Position numbers and translations under genes: made by a program. A stretch of DNA of 64,000 nucleotides from Diadema setosum (taxonomy: Eukaryota > Echinodermata > Echinoidea > Diadematoida > Diadematidae), in NCBI RefSeq assembly GCF_964275005.1, contig NC_092693.1, positions 21,658,335-21,722,334 on the forward strand. Direction: 5' to 3'. Numbering within the stretch: the first letter of the stretch is position 1; the number at the start of each line of letters is the position of its first letter. Positions 23,001 to 35,900 of this stretch are shown piece after piece. The notes beneath the pieces are model-generated. The model saw nothing but the letters and a program-made list of their open reading frames with translations, ran no database searches and had not been told where the DNA came from.

Positions 23001-26000
23001 TTTTGTCTCACTCTACAACAGAAATTTGTAAGATCACAACTGCTAATCTCTAATTTAACAAACAAAGGAACCATGGGACTCGAACCCATCACCGACTGCT
23101 TTCCGTCAGAATACTTGTTTTACATTTTTATCATCTTAATGCCAAGCTTATGAAAAGGTTAAATGGGAGAACACTTGTTTTACAGTTTTTTAATGTCAAT
23201 GAGCAAATAGGACATGAAAATATGTCCAAGTCTTTAGGAAGCCTCCTGCAAAGTCAGGGAGATTTTGCAGCTTCACATCATGAAGTACTGGTTAGTGGGC
23301 ATTTTCTTCTTCACTTGGTAGATTTGAATGAATAACATGTTTGTTTGTTTTTTGAAAATGGCAGGAAATTTTCATCCTTCTATTAGTAATTCTGCCTAAT
23401 TAGAGAGACACTGATTTCACTGACCCTACAAAGCAATCATTGCAAGCAGATCTATCAGAGGATGTCTTCTATATGATTTATTCACATACATTATTTGTAG
23501 CGCAGCTGAATACTGTACTCAAACAGGAAGCTAATATGAATTATTGTGCCAATCTTGACACCTTTTTCACACCATTTCATGGTAGGGGACAATGCAACTT
23601 GACAGACGTTACCAAGCACAGTCCATAGACCAACTTATTGTATTCACATCACTTTATAATAACAATTTTTTTTTTTCCCCTGTAAATCTTTTCATAAGCT
23701 TGGCAATCTGTCTATTCCTATTTCAAGCATTTCAACACTGTATACAGTTGGTATGCATTGCTTTCATTTACTATGTTCGTCAAGACTTCAGAAAATCCGT
23801 GAGAAAATGTATTTGCCTGCGTTACGCAGTATAGCTGGCAAATATTGTTTAGACGGCATAAGTGCGAACACTTAATTGTGTTCATGCATGCATGACAGAA
23901 TGCATTGTATCCGTCATGCGAGTGGAGGGAAATTTGAATATGAAAGGTGATAGATGCCTGTGTAGGGAGCAGAGAGGAAGAAGAGGCATTCTAGCCTTGC
24001 ACTCCATTGCTAGCACGTTCGAATTTATAAATTTATTAGAAACGAATCAAATTGATGTTTATGCTTACGACTTTGGTCTCAGCCATAGCCATAGGGTTTT
24101 TCCAGAGTTTTGCGCTTATTAAGTTTTATCTCTGGTTTTTTTTCACACCGGGCTATTTCGTTTATTAGTCCTGTTATATCTTGTTATATCGATTTCTAAA
24201 GAAATCGGGATCTGTGTCAGAAGATCGATATAATATCGATATGAATTATGTTAAGACATATATGCAATTATTTTTATTATGTTGCTCTTAATAATTAGAG
24301 ATTTCTCTTAATAAAGGCCAGCTCTTCGTGCTAGTAGCTCGGCAGGCTATATCCCAAAATATTGGATTGAGTATATTTTGTGGTGTCATTACGTGACCTG
24401 GTAAAGTGAAGGCTGTTAAAATGAGTGGATGATGGGTGGGCAGTGTTTTTAACGATAGAGTGATGAACCAAGCTTTATCACACAGGTGTGTATAAGGTCT
24501 CAATTACAGACAGTGGTCAATTGATAGAATAGCATTCTAGTTTTCACTCTGCTGATGGAATTCTATTTGCATCCCCTGATTTCAAGGACAGGGAAGATTC
24601 ACATTTTCCTGAAAGCATGCACATGTAGGATTACAAGGTACTTGCACAGATAAATGTTCGGAAGGTATGTCTGACTAGAATTGGAGAAGATTACTGACAC
24701 TTTTCTCCTGCATGGAACCCTCACTGATCAAAAAACAACAAACAAACAAAACTATTACACATAAACACAAACACAATGCACATGCCTTTACATTAATAGA
24801 GTGACGGGTTGTCAAATCCATAAACTTGAATTCTCCTTAATATGACACCAGCCAGTTAACTGACTTTCTTCTCTCTATATGATATTTTGCATTATTTCTC
24901 AGTTAGAAATGTTTGGAAGTATTCATTCAAGCAAAAGAAAACAATAAATTCGCATCAATCTAGGCAGTCACTTGTATGAGACCCTAAATGATCAAAATAC
25001 AACAATAAACAAACAATTAAAGCAAACAAAAACAGTACATACAATGTACATGCCATTACATTAAAGTGATGATTGACAAATCAATGCCCTTAAAGATTAA
25101 GAGCTTCTGGATTAAGAACACCTTCCAGCTAACTGACTTCCTTCCATATATTTTTGCATCTCTTTCTCAGTGAGAAATATTTGAAAGCATTCATTCAAAA
25201 AAAAAAAAAAAGGGGGGGGGGGGGGTAATCTGCACAGATCCAGGCAGTCACCTGATGAATCTGTCAGCCGGTAAACTGCTTTCCTACTCATGGGTGGAAG
25301 GAAGTAAGGGAGGTCCTATGGGGGACTCATGTGAGATCCTGAAAACAATACAGTGCATCATACGCATGACGTCATCACAAAAGAATGCAAAACACATCAA
25401 GATATTAGGAGACACACACAATGGCTAGAGTGAGGGTTGTTTGTTTGTTTGTTCAGGGGTGGATCCAGGAATTCTGTAAAGAGGGGGCGCCTTTACAAAA
25501 TTAAAGGGGGCGCACGCACCCCTCCCCCATTTTTTTCTTTTTCTTTTTTTTTGGTTTCGACAAAAAATAAAGATAGGGGGTGCGCGCCCAATGCACTCCC
25601 CCCTGGATCCACCACTGTAGTTAGTTAGTTTTTGTGTGTGTGTGCTAGTTTGTTGTTTGTTTGTTTGTTTGTTTGTTTGTTTGTTTGTTGTTGTTTCTTT
25701 TAGCAGCTTATTACCTGGGAAGTACTGATCAATCGTGCGGGCAACTGCTTCCAACACTGGGACCTCCTGTTAGAAGAGAATAAAAAAAGGAATGCTTTAA
25801 TTGAAAAGAAGGAAAAAATGCCTTCACCAAGGTCAATTCTAGATTTACTTTTAAAATAATAATTATAACATGATACTTTATAGAATAGCACTTTATAAAC
25901 AGATATCACTACATGGACAAATATCTACAGAAAAATCATTCAACATATGAAAAATATACACCAAAAGTGCATAGTAAATTGCTACAGTGTATGTGATACC

Positions 26001-29000
26001 ATGGAAAAAAAAATGATTCCATATGTTCAAATATAGGGGGCGTCACTGACAATTTCATATGAATCAACTGACACCCATTTCCATTAACTGTGCGTCTGAT
26101 TGATTCAAATAAACTCCATATGGAAATGGGGATTGAAATGAATGGTGCAGTAGGGCCACTGGACACTTGCTTTGAATATCACCTTACAGAACAATCAAGC
26201 TCATATTGTACACCCTAAGAACCTGCAACAGTAATACTCAATAGAATCATAGGTACTATGTATCAAGCCAGCAGCATACAGGTGTATAAAATTGCTTGAT
26301 GCTTTTGTTTTTGTTTCTTATTGAACCTTTTTCAGTTCTCCAATCTGCTTGGACTGCTGCGAACCCTGAGCACCCGTTCCCATCACAGTTCATCAAACTT
26401 TTTATCACTGTTTCTCTTCGTGTGGCGGGAAGTGAGGTCATGTGCATATCCCCACATGACTCTGAAATGGGTCACTGTGTAGCAGCAGCAGCAGCTCTTT
26501 TAGGAAGTTCCCAGCCTCATAGTTAATACACTCAAAAGACTGGACCACATGTCATAATCTTACTTGGCAAACTAGTCTATAACATCGTAACTATTTACAC
26601 GCAGATCTATTTGTGACCAGACGCCATTTTAGCACCAAGGTCAACGCGACTAATGACCTAATATTCCCAGAAAATTGTTGTAGCACCATGGCATTTGGCA
26701 GGGCTATACTTAATCTTCTGCTTACAGATTTCATTAAAGGTCCTTTGACAACTAAAGTTTGAGTCATATGTAAAGCATAGATGCACCCACTCATCTGGAA
26801 AATCTTTCCCTAATAGAGCAGCATGATGCCACTATGATGATCCCTCTGCTATAACGGGGTACAACTAAGATCACTTTAATTACCTGTACATGGCAAAACA
26901 CGTTGTTCTTCAGGCAACTGCATGGACTACAATTGATTATGACATGACAAATGAAATCACTTTTTATCACGTGAAGCAGGTGCAATATGTACATTAGAAT
27001 TCAATGTTTGTATGATGCCAGCAGAAATTTCAGTGTGTCATGAAAAAAAAAAACAACAACTTGACCTCAGGATAACAGAAACCTGGCTATCAATGCAAAA
27101 TAACATTCCACTATGTGTTTTGCAATTGTTTCAAAATATAAAGAATCTATGGCCTGACGTTATGATCTGCATGACAGTCTCAACTGAATTTGCTGTTTTC
27201 ACTGTATCCTCCTTTGCACATTATACACAGATTTTTAAAGGACAAGTTCACCTTCATAGACATGTGGGTTGAGTGAATGCAGCAATATTAGTAGAACACA
27301 TCAGTGAGAGTTTGACAAAAATCGGACAATCCGTTCAAAAGTTATGAATTTTTGAAGTTTCTGCTCAGTCACAGCTGGATGAAAAGACTAAGTAAGCTTG
27401 TGATGTCACATGAGTACAACGATATAAAGAAAGAATAAAGAAAATTCAACATATATCCATTTTTCTCGCATAACAAAAGAAAACTTGACTTCTCTCTTTC
27501 AGAAGGCAGGGGGAATAATTACCCTTAACATACGTCAGTAGCAAGTCAAAGAAATGTGCACTTTATTCAAAAAGTAAAGTTTTGTGAAATTCTCTTTTTA
27601 TTTTCCTTATATAGTTGTACGCATGTGACATCATACACTGAAGTAGTCTTCTCATCCAGCAGTGACTTCGCAGATACTTAAAATATTCGTAACTTTTGAA
27701 CGGATTGTCCAATTTTCCTCAAACTTTCACTGATGTGTTCTACTAATATTGCTGCATTCTTTCAATCCTAATGTATATGAAGGTGGACTTGTCCTTTAAG
27801 TCACTTCCAGTAATCACTTTGGCTTATCTAATGAATTTCCTTGATGCCCCATCACCTCCAAGCTGAAAATGTCTTTGTAAATCATATTAGAACTTTAAAG
27901 CAATTATTGACACATGATATCACTGACAGAATCTTGATTTTGAAGGTTTTTTTTTTTTTTTTTTTAATGACACATCCAAGTAATTTGTTCAAAGAAAATA
28001 CATGTACACTTTTAGTATAAACATTATTATGGAATATATAGCACTGTTGGCCACAAAAATGATGTTGACAGTATTATAAATCAACACAAGTCAACATGCA
28101 TAATTTGCATTACATAGGTCCTTTAACACTGCTATTACCATGGCAACACACAATTCAATAAAACTTAAAACATCCATGACAGCCTACTAACACTGCTAGC
28201 AGTGGACCAGTCTTCCTTCTGCAATCAAGACAATAATGAGTCACGACAACTCGTCGATTTGAGGTGAGAAATCAACACACTCCAGTTTCCTGGTGGTGGC
28301 ATGACACTGTGTTACAAGTCCTTCGCATCCAAGCGAAAAACACAGTTCTCAAATGGGCTCTAAATTCATCTTCCACCATTTGGAATTTGCTTGCAATAAT
28401 TATGTTGAAAGGGTCTACCAAGAAACTTGTCGGGCTGATGGCATTTGCCAGGATAAAGACTTGTCTTGGAGTATTTTGAGATAAAAAGTGTAAAATAATT
28501 TCGATCGTAGTGTGTGATTTTTATTCCTGAAGGACCTACCTGTTTAATAGAGGGTATAGTGTGTAGGTAGAACGTCATTCTAAGTATTATGATGATCAAA
28601 TCATGCCCTCTAGCAAAAGTCAAGATATATAATATTCTTAAGGGATGTATAGCCAACAAAACACAGAATTAAAAACCCATGTTTCTCTTGAACTGCTAAA
28701 GAGGTTCGGAGAGGTTCACATATGTGCACTGCAGTACAATAAGGTAAGCGATCTCCAATAACTTGACTTTAGTAGGAGCCTCACCTCTGCATTCAGACCG
28801 TTTCCTTGGTTTCTCCTCCCGAAGGAGACACAGAGCACGCTGAGCTCTGCATGGAGCAGGGCAAAGCGGCCCAGGAAGGGGACATGATGAGATGATGAGG
28901 GGGAAGAGATGGTCCTGTTGGCCGTCAGCTTGAGCTGGTAGGAGTGCTTGAGCCGCACCCCTTGGCTGGTGTCCCACAGGAATCCGCTGACTCTCTCATT

Positions 29001-32000
29001 CTGAAAGGTGAAGATGATTATTTATTTTTCACTAATTTGAGTGTAATTATTGCAGATTGACACAAGGACTCAATCAACAGAAGTACAGGTACAGCTGTCT
29101 TAAAACAGAGATATTCTAATCACGCCACTGTCACAAGCCATGTCATGAGAAGAGCTGCAGATGATGATAAAAATCATCACAGGACCTTGTATAGCAGGAG
29201 TGAAGGATGATTTGCTTTCTGGTGTCAAATTAGAATGTCTACTATACTGTTACTTAAAGTTGTTGAGTTGTTACAACGCATTGCACTTTTCATGCAAAAA
29301 GTTACATTGTATCTCAATGAGTATATCTCAATGAGTATTACGAAATCTAACAATATTCACAATGCTACACCCTACCAAAATAATGCAATAACTCAACAAT
29401 TAAAAAAAAAAAACAAACAAACAAATCTGCGGATCCCTATTCATCATTTCAAAGTATACAAAAATGTGAGTACATCATCACTATCAATATTGCAAACTTT
29501 ATAGAAATTCACAGTCAACAATATTAAGTAATAAAAATGTACAAAGTACAGAGCAGCAAGTACCGGTAATAGTTTTCGCAATTGATAACTGTGTAAACAT
29601 TGCAAAATTGTACATATATTGCACAATGCTTATTCTAAAACTAGGCTTCATATAACACCTCATCAAAAGATGTTCTCCTGTTTACACATCAGGGGTCAGA
29701 AAACTTTTCGTTTGGGCCTGAAGACTGCGTAGCCCTGTCTGAGCTGTCTAGATGCATTTAAACATCACAGATTAGCCCTGAATGGAAATGATCTGAAAGT
29801 TCACTGTGGAGAGAATTTTCACTTCAGACCATCTCTAGAATGCAAATCGCTTCTCAAGATGGTCCATGGTCTGGTAAATGACTCTGACAGGAAAACTTCC
29901 AAGGACATTGTAAACTCAAAAACTTCTGCCACTGCCAAGATCTCACAAACACAGACACAATTATTGAAACTGGAAGGCAGAAGGCCTGCATTCAAACATC
30001 TTAAAATCTCTTTACCTGTTCAAACTCAGTTGGTCAACACTTTTCTTGTACTGTTAGATGATTTGCAAACCAGTTTGATCACAGTTTTACATGCTGGGCA
30101 TGAGCATGGTTTTCACTTGTTTAACAAACCTTCAAGAGCAATCCTTTTTACAAATTATATTATTATAAAATGGGTTCAAGAATGTAGCCAATTGGAAGCA
30201 CTGAAATGAGTCACGTGTGCGTGCATTAATTTCTCACTAACATGCACGGCCTGACTCACAATGTTTACACTAGCAGTGCGCACTCAATCAGTTGTTACAA
30301 ATGCGTCGCGCACTACTATACGCGCTGTCAATCCTGTAAACAACTTCTAGTTCAGGCTGCCAGCCGGCCTTTCTTGTGGATACATGTGGCGTACGTATAC
30401 TCTTTATATACGTACATGCTCACAGTACTTTTATGGGCGGGATTTCCGAGTGCGACGTGCGGAATATGTTTGGGACGAACATCTTCGGACATCTTGACTT
30501 TTTGACTTGAGCTAGTGCTACATGTAGCTGACTGGTATTGACCCACAAGGGTACGTGAAAAATGCTGTTAGTTTTCGACCCATTTTATAAAACAAATGAT
30601 GCACAGGATTATTTCGTGGCGTTAGTAGAGATGCAGCTCACTCTCGGGTATTTACAATGTAGTGCAACATGCACTCGGCTTCACCTCATGCATGTTTCAC
30701 AATTGTAAATACCCTTGAGTTGGCTACATCTCCACTAACGCATTCTATCCTGTGCATCATTTGTATATTAAGACATGCTCTGCGAATGTGATATTATGAA
30801 TGTTGCAGTTTCAAGAGGCTTTATGGCTTATTTTTAAAAATGGAAAAAATCACATTAGAAAATTAGAAAAAGAAAATGCATAGGAACTCCTAGATGGATC
30901 TGAAAACATCTAGCATTTTCAGTCATCAGATTTATATGAAAACTTACTATTTCTGTGAAAAAAGTAAAAAGTGCAGCTGAACATCTTGCCTGAACTCTCT
31001 AACTTCAGCATAATCTTCTTGTTTAAAAAAAACAAAAAAAACAGACAGGATAAGATGAATTTCGCATGGTTTTTCCATGGAATCAAGACATTGATCAGTG
31101 GAATACATGTACGTATGCAAATAAAAATATTAGTGTTTTTATTTTCAAGCCAGTATCTGGTTGCACGAAACGTGCAGAAACTTCAACAACACGAAAGTTT
31201 CTGCATTTACAGTGGTGATTACATGCAGCTGTATGTTGTACAATTTGTTTTGTTTTTTTTCCAGAACACAATCATGTTCTTCTTGTAGATGCAAAAAAAA
31301 AAAAAAAAAAAGATGATGGGAAACTGATCCGATGAATTCCTCACCTGTTTCTTGATATCTCCTGATGTGGCTGTGATGCTGGTCCAGTTCCCGCGTGGGC
31401 CAGACCAGGCTTTCACAGGACCTAGTCTAGGGTGGTTCAATTCAGCACAGACCTGTTTCAACAAGGAACCATTACAAGAAAAGTTATTCAACTTTACACG
31501 AAAGAGTTGGTACATTCGTTCAAATTTGTATTTAATAGCACATCTCTCTTTGTCTCAGTTATACTCATGATATGCTAAGACTGCAGGAAGATTTTCAGGA
31601 CAAGATGGGTTAATATCACAGCCACTAAATGATTCAAACATTAATGCTACAACCATGTCCATCACAATGTAAAGTTCACAAACCACAAAGACATTTACAC
31701 AGTTAGGCAGCATTATAACACCAAAAAATTTGATAGAAGATATGGATCGTGCCAGAATAACACAATCCCTGTGAGATTGTTTTAATAACACTGCCAAAAT
31801 GATTAAAGGCTAAATGTGGATTATGCTGGTTCTGATTGCATTGCAAGGGGGTGTTTCATAAAGCTGTTCGTAAAGTTACGAACGACTTACGGGCAACTGG
31901 TGATCAGTTCTTGTGCTGAATTATGGAAATTCTGATGAGTATAGCACATCAGAACTGATCACCAGTCGCTCGTAAGTTGTTCGTAACTATACAAACAGCT

Positions 32001-32900
32001 TTATGAAACAGGGCCCAGGTAAATGTAATTTCGCACCAACAATGTGCATGAATGACTCCTGGGTTGTGGTTGCTGCCATGTATAAATTTGTGTATGCAGC
32101 TGCAAGCCACATAAATGCAGCATGATAATTACATTAATCTAGTGTGCATAATTACACTGCCACAACAACACATTCTGATAGAAAAATGTTGCTCTAGGAT
32201 TTGGAACATGACTTGGATCACACTTGTTTGGTTTGATTTTCAGTGTGGCCCTACGTGGCTAGCATGCCTATACATTTGAATAATTCCATTATCTGGGCAG
32301 TGTAAAACACAGCCTGTTGGTACTGTGTAAAATTTTGTAGTTTATAAGCACTGAGCTCTTGAAACAGCAGGCCTATGTTACAGCAAAACAATGAGAGACA
32401 CAAATCATGTGTACAACAATGAGTCACTACAATCACTTCCTGATATAGTGGAGTTCAGGGGTGGATCCGGGAATTCTGTAAAGGGGAGGCACTTTCACAA
32501 AATCAAAACAGGAGCACATACGCCCCTCTCCCACCCCAAGTTTTTCTTTTTATTTCTTTTGTTTTAACAAAAAATGAAGAGGGGGCACATGCCCAGTGCG
32601 CCCCCTCTGGATCCGCCACTGGTCGACACAGAGCAAGGAACGACAGGCCTTGTCAGATGAAAAGGTACCATGTAACCCTTCAGACAAAGAGTACCAGTAT
32701 TATACAATGAACTTGAATCAGGACTCTCATAACAATAAGTTTATGTAAAAGCTGAATTTTATTGTCTCAGCATGAGATTGCAGTCTACAGAGAGCAAAAG
32801 GAAGGGTACAATATCATTTTTCTGGCATAAGATGAAATACCAGCTCCCTGAAAGGTAATCTTCATTTTTGGAATTGGAATTGCACTACGTGCTAGCATGC

Positions 32901-32931
<31 letters not shown>

Positions 32932-35900
32932 TGAGAGCAAGTTGCCTGCTACACATATGTTGAAAATAAGTTTTGTATTCAAACAATATTGACTTTTTCA
33001 TATTATTATATTAATTGCCATGGAAAACCAATCATTTTCCTGAAATACCATTGTTGTCATCATTCCATAATCATCACTTTTATCTTATCATCAATAAATG
33101 TACTTTGATGCTTCAGCTGTTTTCTGTTGCGTGATATAACAATATGACACAAACTTTCCTCATTTAATCAACATTTTCGCAACATTTCCTCAAAAGCAGA
33201 TTATTGGCAAGTATATAAGTATCCTACATTGAAAAATGTACAAGATGTCTGTATTGGGAACTATAAAAAAGTCCACTGTTGCTTTTTTTTTTTCAACGCT
33301 TTCACAAAATAAAGCATGCGCTACCTTCCAGAGTCAAACCTGTTAATTACATTCCCCTCCATATCCAATTCATGATACAAGCACGTAATGATGCCTCTGA
33401 TACTAAATACTCTTGCATCCACTATGTAGAGGTGTAGAGGTGTGTGTGTGCGTGTGTGCGTGCGTGAGTGATATCACAAGGACACCTGATGGCAAATCTT
33501 ACCCACGCTTATCGTCCCAGTTTCAAACAAGGACATCACCTGATAACGCAACATTGCCGAACCCAACTTGCTGCAGCCCTGAATCTCGGATACGGCAGCG
33601 TCACAATTAAACATGACGCAGCCCCAGTTTCAAAGTCTAAAGATGGCAACAAGACCGGCTACTTGAACTCCCCTCGACCGAGTATGATTAACACATCAAA
33701 CATGACAGAGTTCAACGATAACAGCACAGCTTTGCAGTCACTGACCTAATCTAAGTGTCATCACCTGATATGAAATGACTTTTTAAAAAAATGAAAAAGA
33801 AAAATTAAGTGATAAGCGTACCCACTAAGAAATTGCACTATAACTATTAAATCATTAGGCCAGGTAAAAAACATACCATATACTGTAAAGGAGGACATTT
33901 TGGCGGTGATGAAATTTCTGCGCATTTCGCGCAACCAGAAACTAGCACAAAAATAAAAAGCATGCAAATATCTTTGCTTGCCATATGTTCCAGTAGTTGA
34001 TGTCTTGATTCCGCAGAATTAAAAACACCCGAATCTCTGCTTACCCGGCCGAGCGCGAAAAATTAGTCACACGAAAATATCCACTTTTACAGTATTTTAG
34101 GTGTGTTTTTTTTTTGCTAATTATGACTTCCTGACAATTTCGCAAACGTTATGTATTAAACTTGTGATCACAGAGTGTATTAATGAACACAGAGTGTATA
34201 ATGAACACAGAAAGCCTAGATGCATGCACATCACATGCATGCTGGGATCAGAGCAGGGAGGTGGTTAGAGTCAATATCTTTACACGTTGTGGAATCTGCA
34301 AATTATAGCACCCAACTTGCAAAATTTGTGAAAATTAGAATTTTGCAAAATATAGTGTATAGTATGTATAGAAAATGCCCCCTGTGCTTTCAGCGTCATT
34401 TATAATTGAGTGGATTCCTGAAGATTGTAATTTGCCCTTTAAAACCCTAAAAAAAATTCACGGTTCATCTACCAATGAACTTTGACATCAAAGCAGAAGG
34501 AAATCTAGATCATCCATCACATCGCCCTCCAGTAAAATGACAGGGTTAACAATGTTTTCATGAAGTTTTTATTTTTGCAAAATCCACAAGTCGACTGATA
34601 TTCATGACCTTAGTAATGAAAAAACATGAATTTTTACCTGAAAAGGGATGCAATATTTCTTGTAATAGTCAATATGGTTCATGTTCACCTTGAGAAGTCC
34701 AAAATCTCAAAATATTATATACTGGTGAAAGATGAGCCATACATTAGATAAACAGTATCAATTTCTCTAGTCCTGATATTAATGTGACACATACCTTAGT
34801 AGAGAGTTTAGATCGTAATGATCGCACTTTTGGTAGATCTACTGGTAACAGGGATCACTAGCTCTCTATCATTATTATTATTTTTTTTTTTTTCAGTTGC
34901 AACAACAGCATGGTTCATGTGCATACAGTGCGACTCTCATTATAGATTCTATGAACTATTGTAGCAGGGTGCTACAAAACTTTATAGCCACTTGCCTAGT
35001 CAGGCAAGCAAATTTTAAGATTGATGCAGAACATCTGCTCAAATATGAATTTTACTTGCCCCAAAAGAAAGTCCAGAATATAAGAGAATGATATAGAAAA
35101 TCACATGTAAGTCAAGGGCTTGATAAAGCACAATTATTTCAATAAACAGCACATGTTGATTCGCATGCTTACATTTAAACACATTGGAGTAACAAACTTG
35201 GGTCGTCCGTGCGTTGGTGTTACATTGAATACTGGGGTTTTTAAATTCATGTAAGTGTTGGAAAGTTGCTGAAATGCAATTAAAGTGCATTGCATCACTC
35301 ATTATCTTTGGGCGCCTGTATGGTCGACTCTGTGGATTTGTAGGGTCCGGAGTATCAAAGTGAAAGAAAAAGGTGGCTTTAAAACTTTTGCTTGCCAAAT
35401 TCGGGCAAGTATATTTTCTCACTGTTCCAAAACACTTGCAGAGTTTGATTTCCACTGGCCCCGGGCAATCGGGCAAGCGCTTATGTAGCACCTTGTTGTA
35501 GTCACCCTGACTTAACTCCTACAAAAGAAAGCCATGAAGCAGGTATGTGGAAAGCTATGCTTCTTTGTGGGTAAAACTGTGGTTACTAGATAGGAGACAT
35601 ACTGTAGTATGCATTATATTTCAAAATGAGTCACAATGCATAAATTTCTTCATAGATACAACAGGTGCTTTGTCCTCAGTCCACAAAATGCTGACAATTA
35701 TAATTAATCACAAGGAAAAGTAGAAATTACGCGGTGCGTAATATATGTCCCCACCGGAAGTAGCATTTTGTAGCAAAATGTACAATACAGGTCAAAAATC
35801 AAGGTCAAAGGTCAAAGAAGTCAAAAGTCAAAATTCTGTGTACAAGTTTTGAAGCCCTCACCTATATGTAGTGCCATCACATAAAGCAAACGGAATCGAA

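Noticed and set aside
29859-30209. 116-codon plus-strand frame in an EEPD1 intron
   Set aside because: Composition and codon pattern resemble intronic AT-rich DNA; no domain, splice site or start context supports it.
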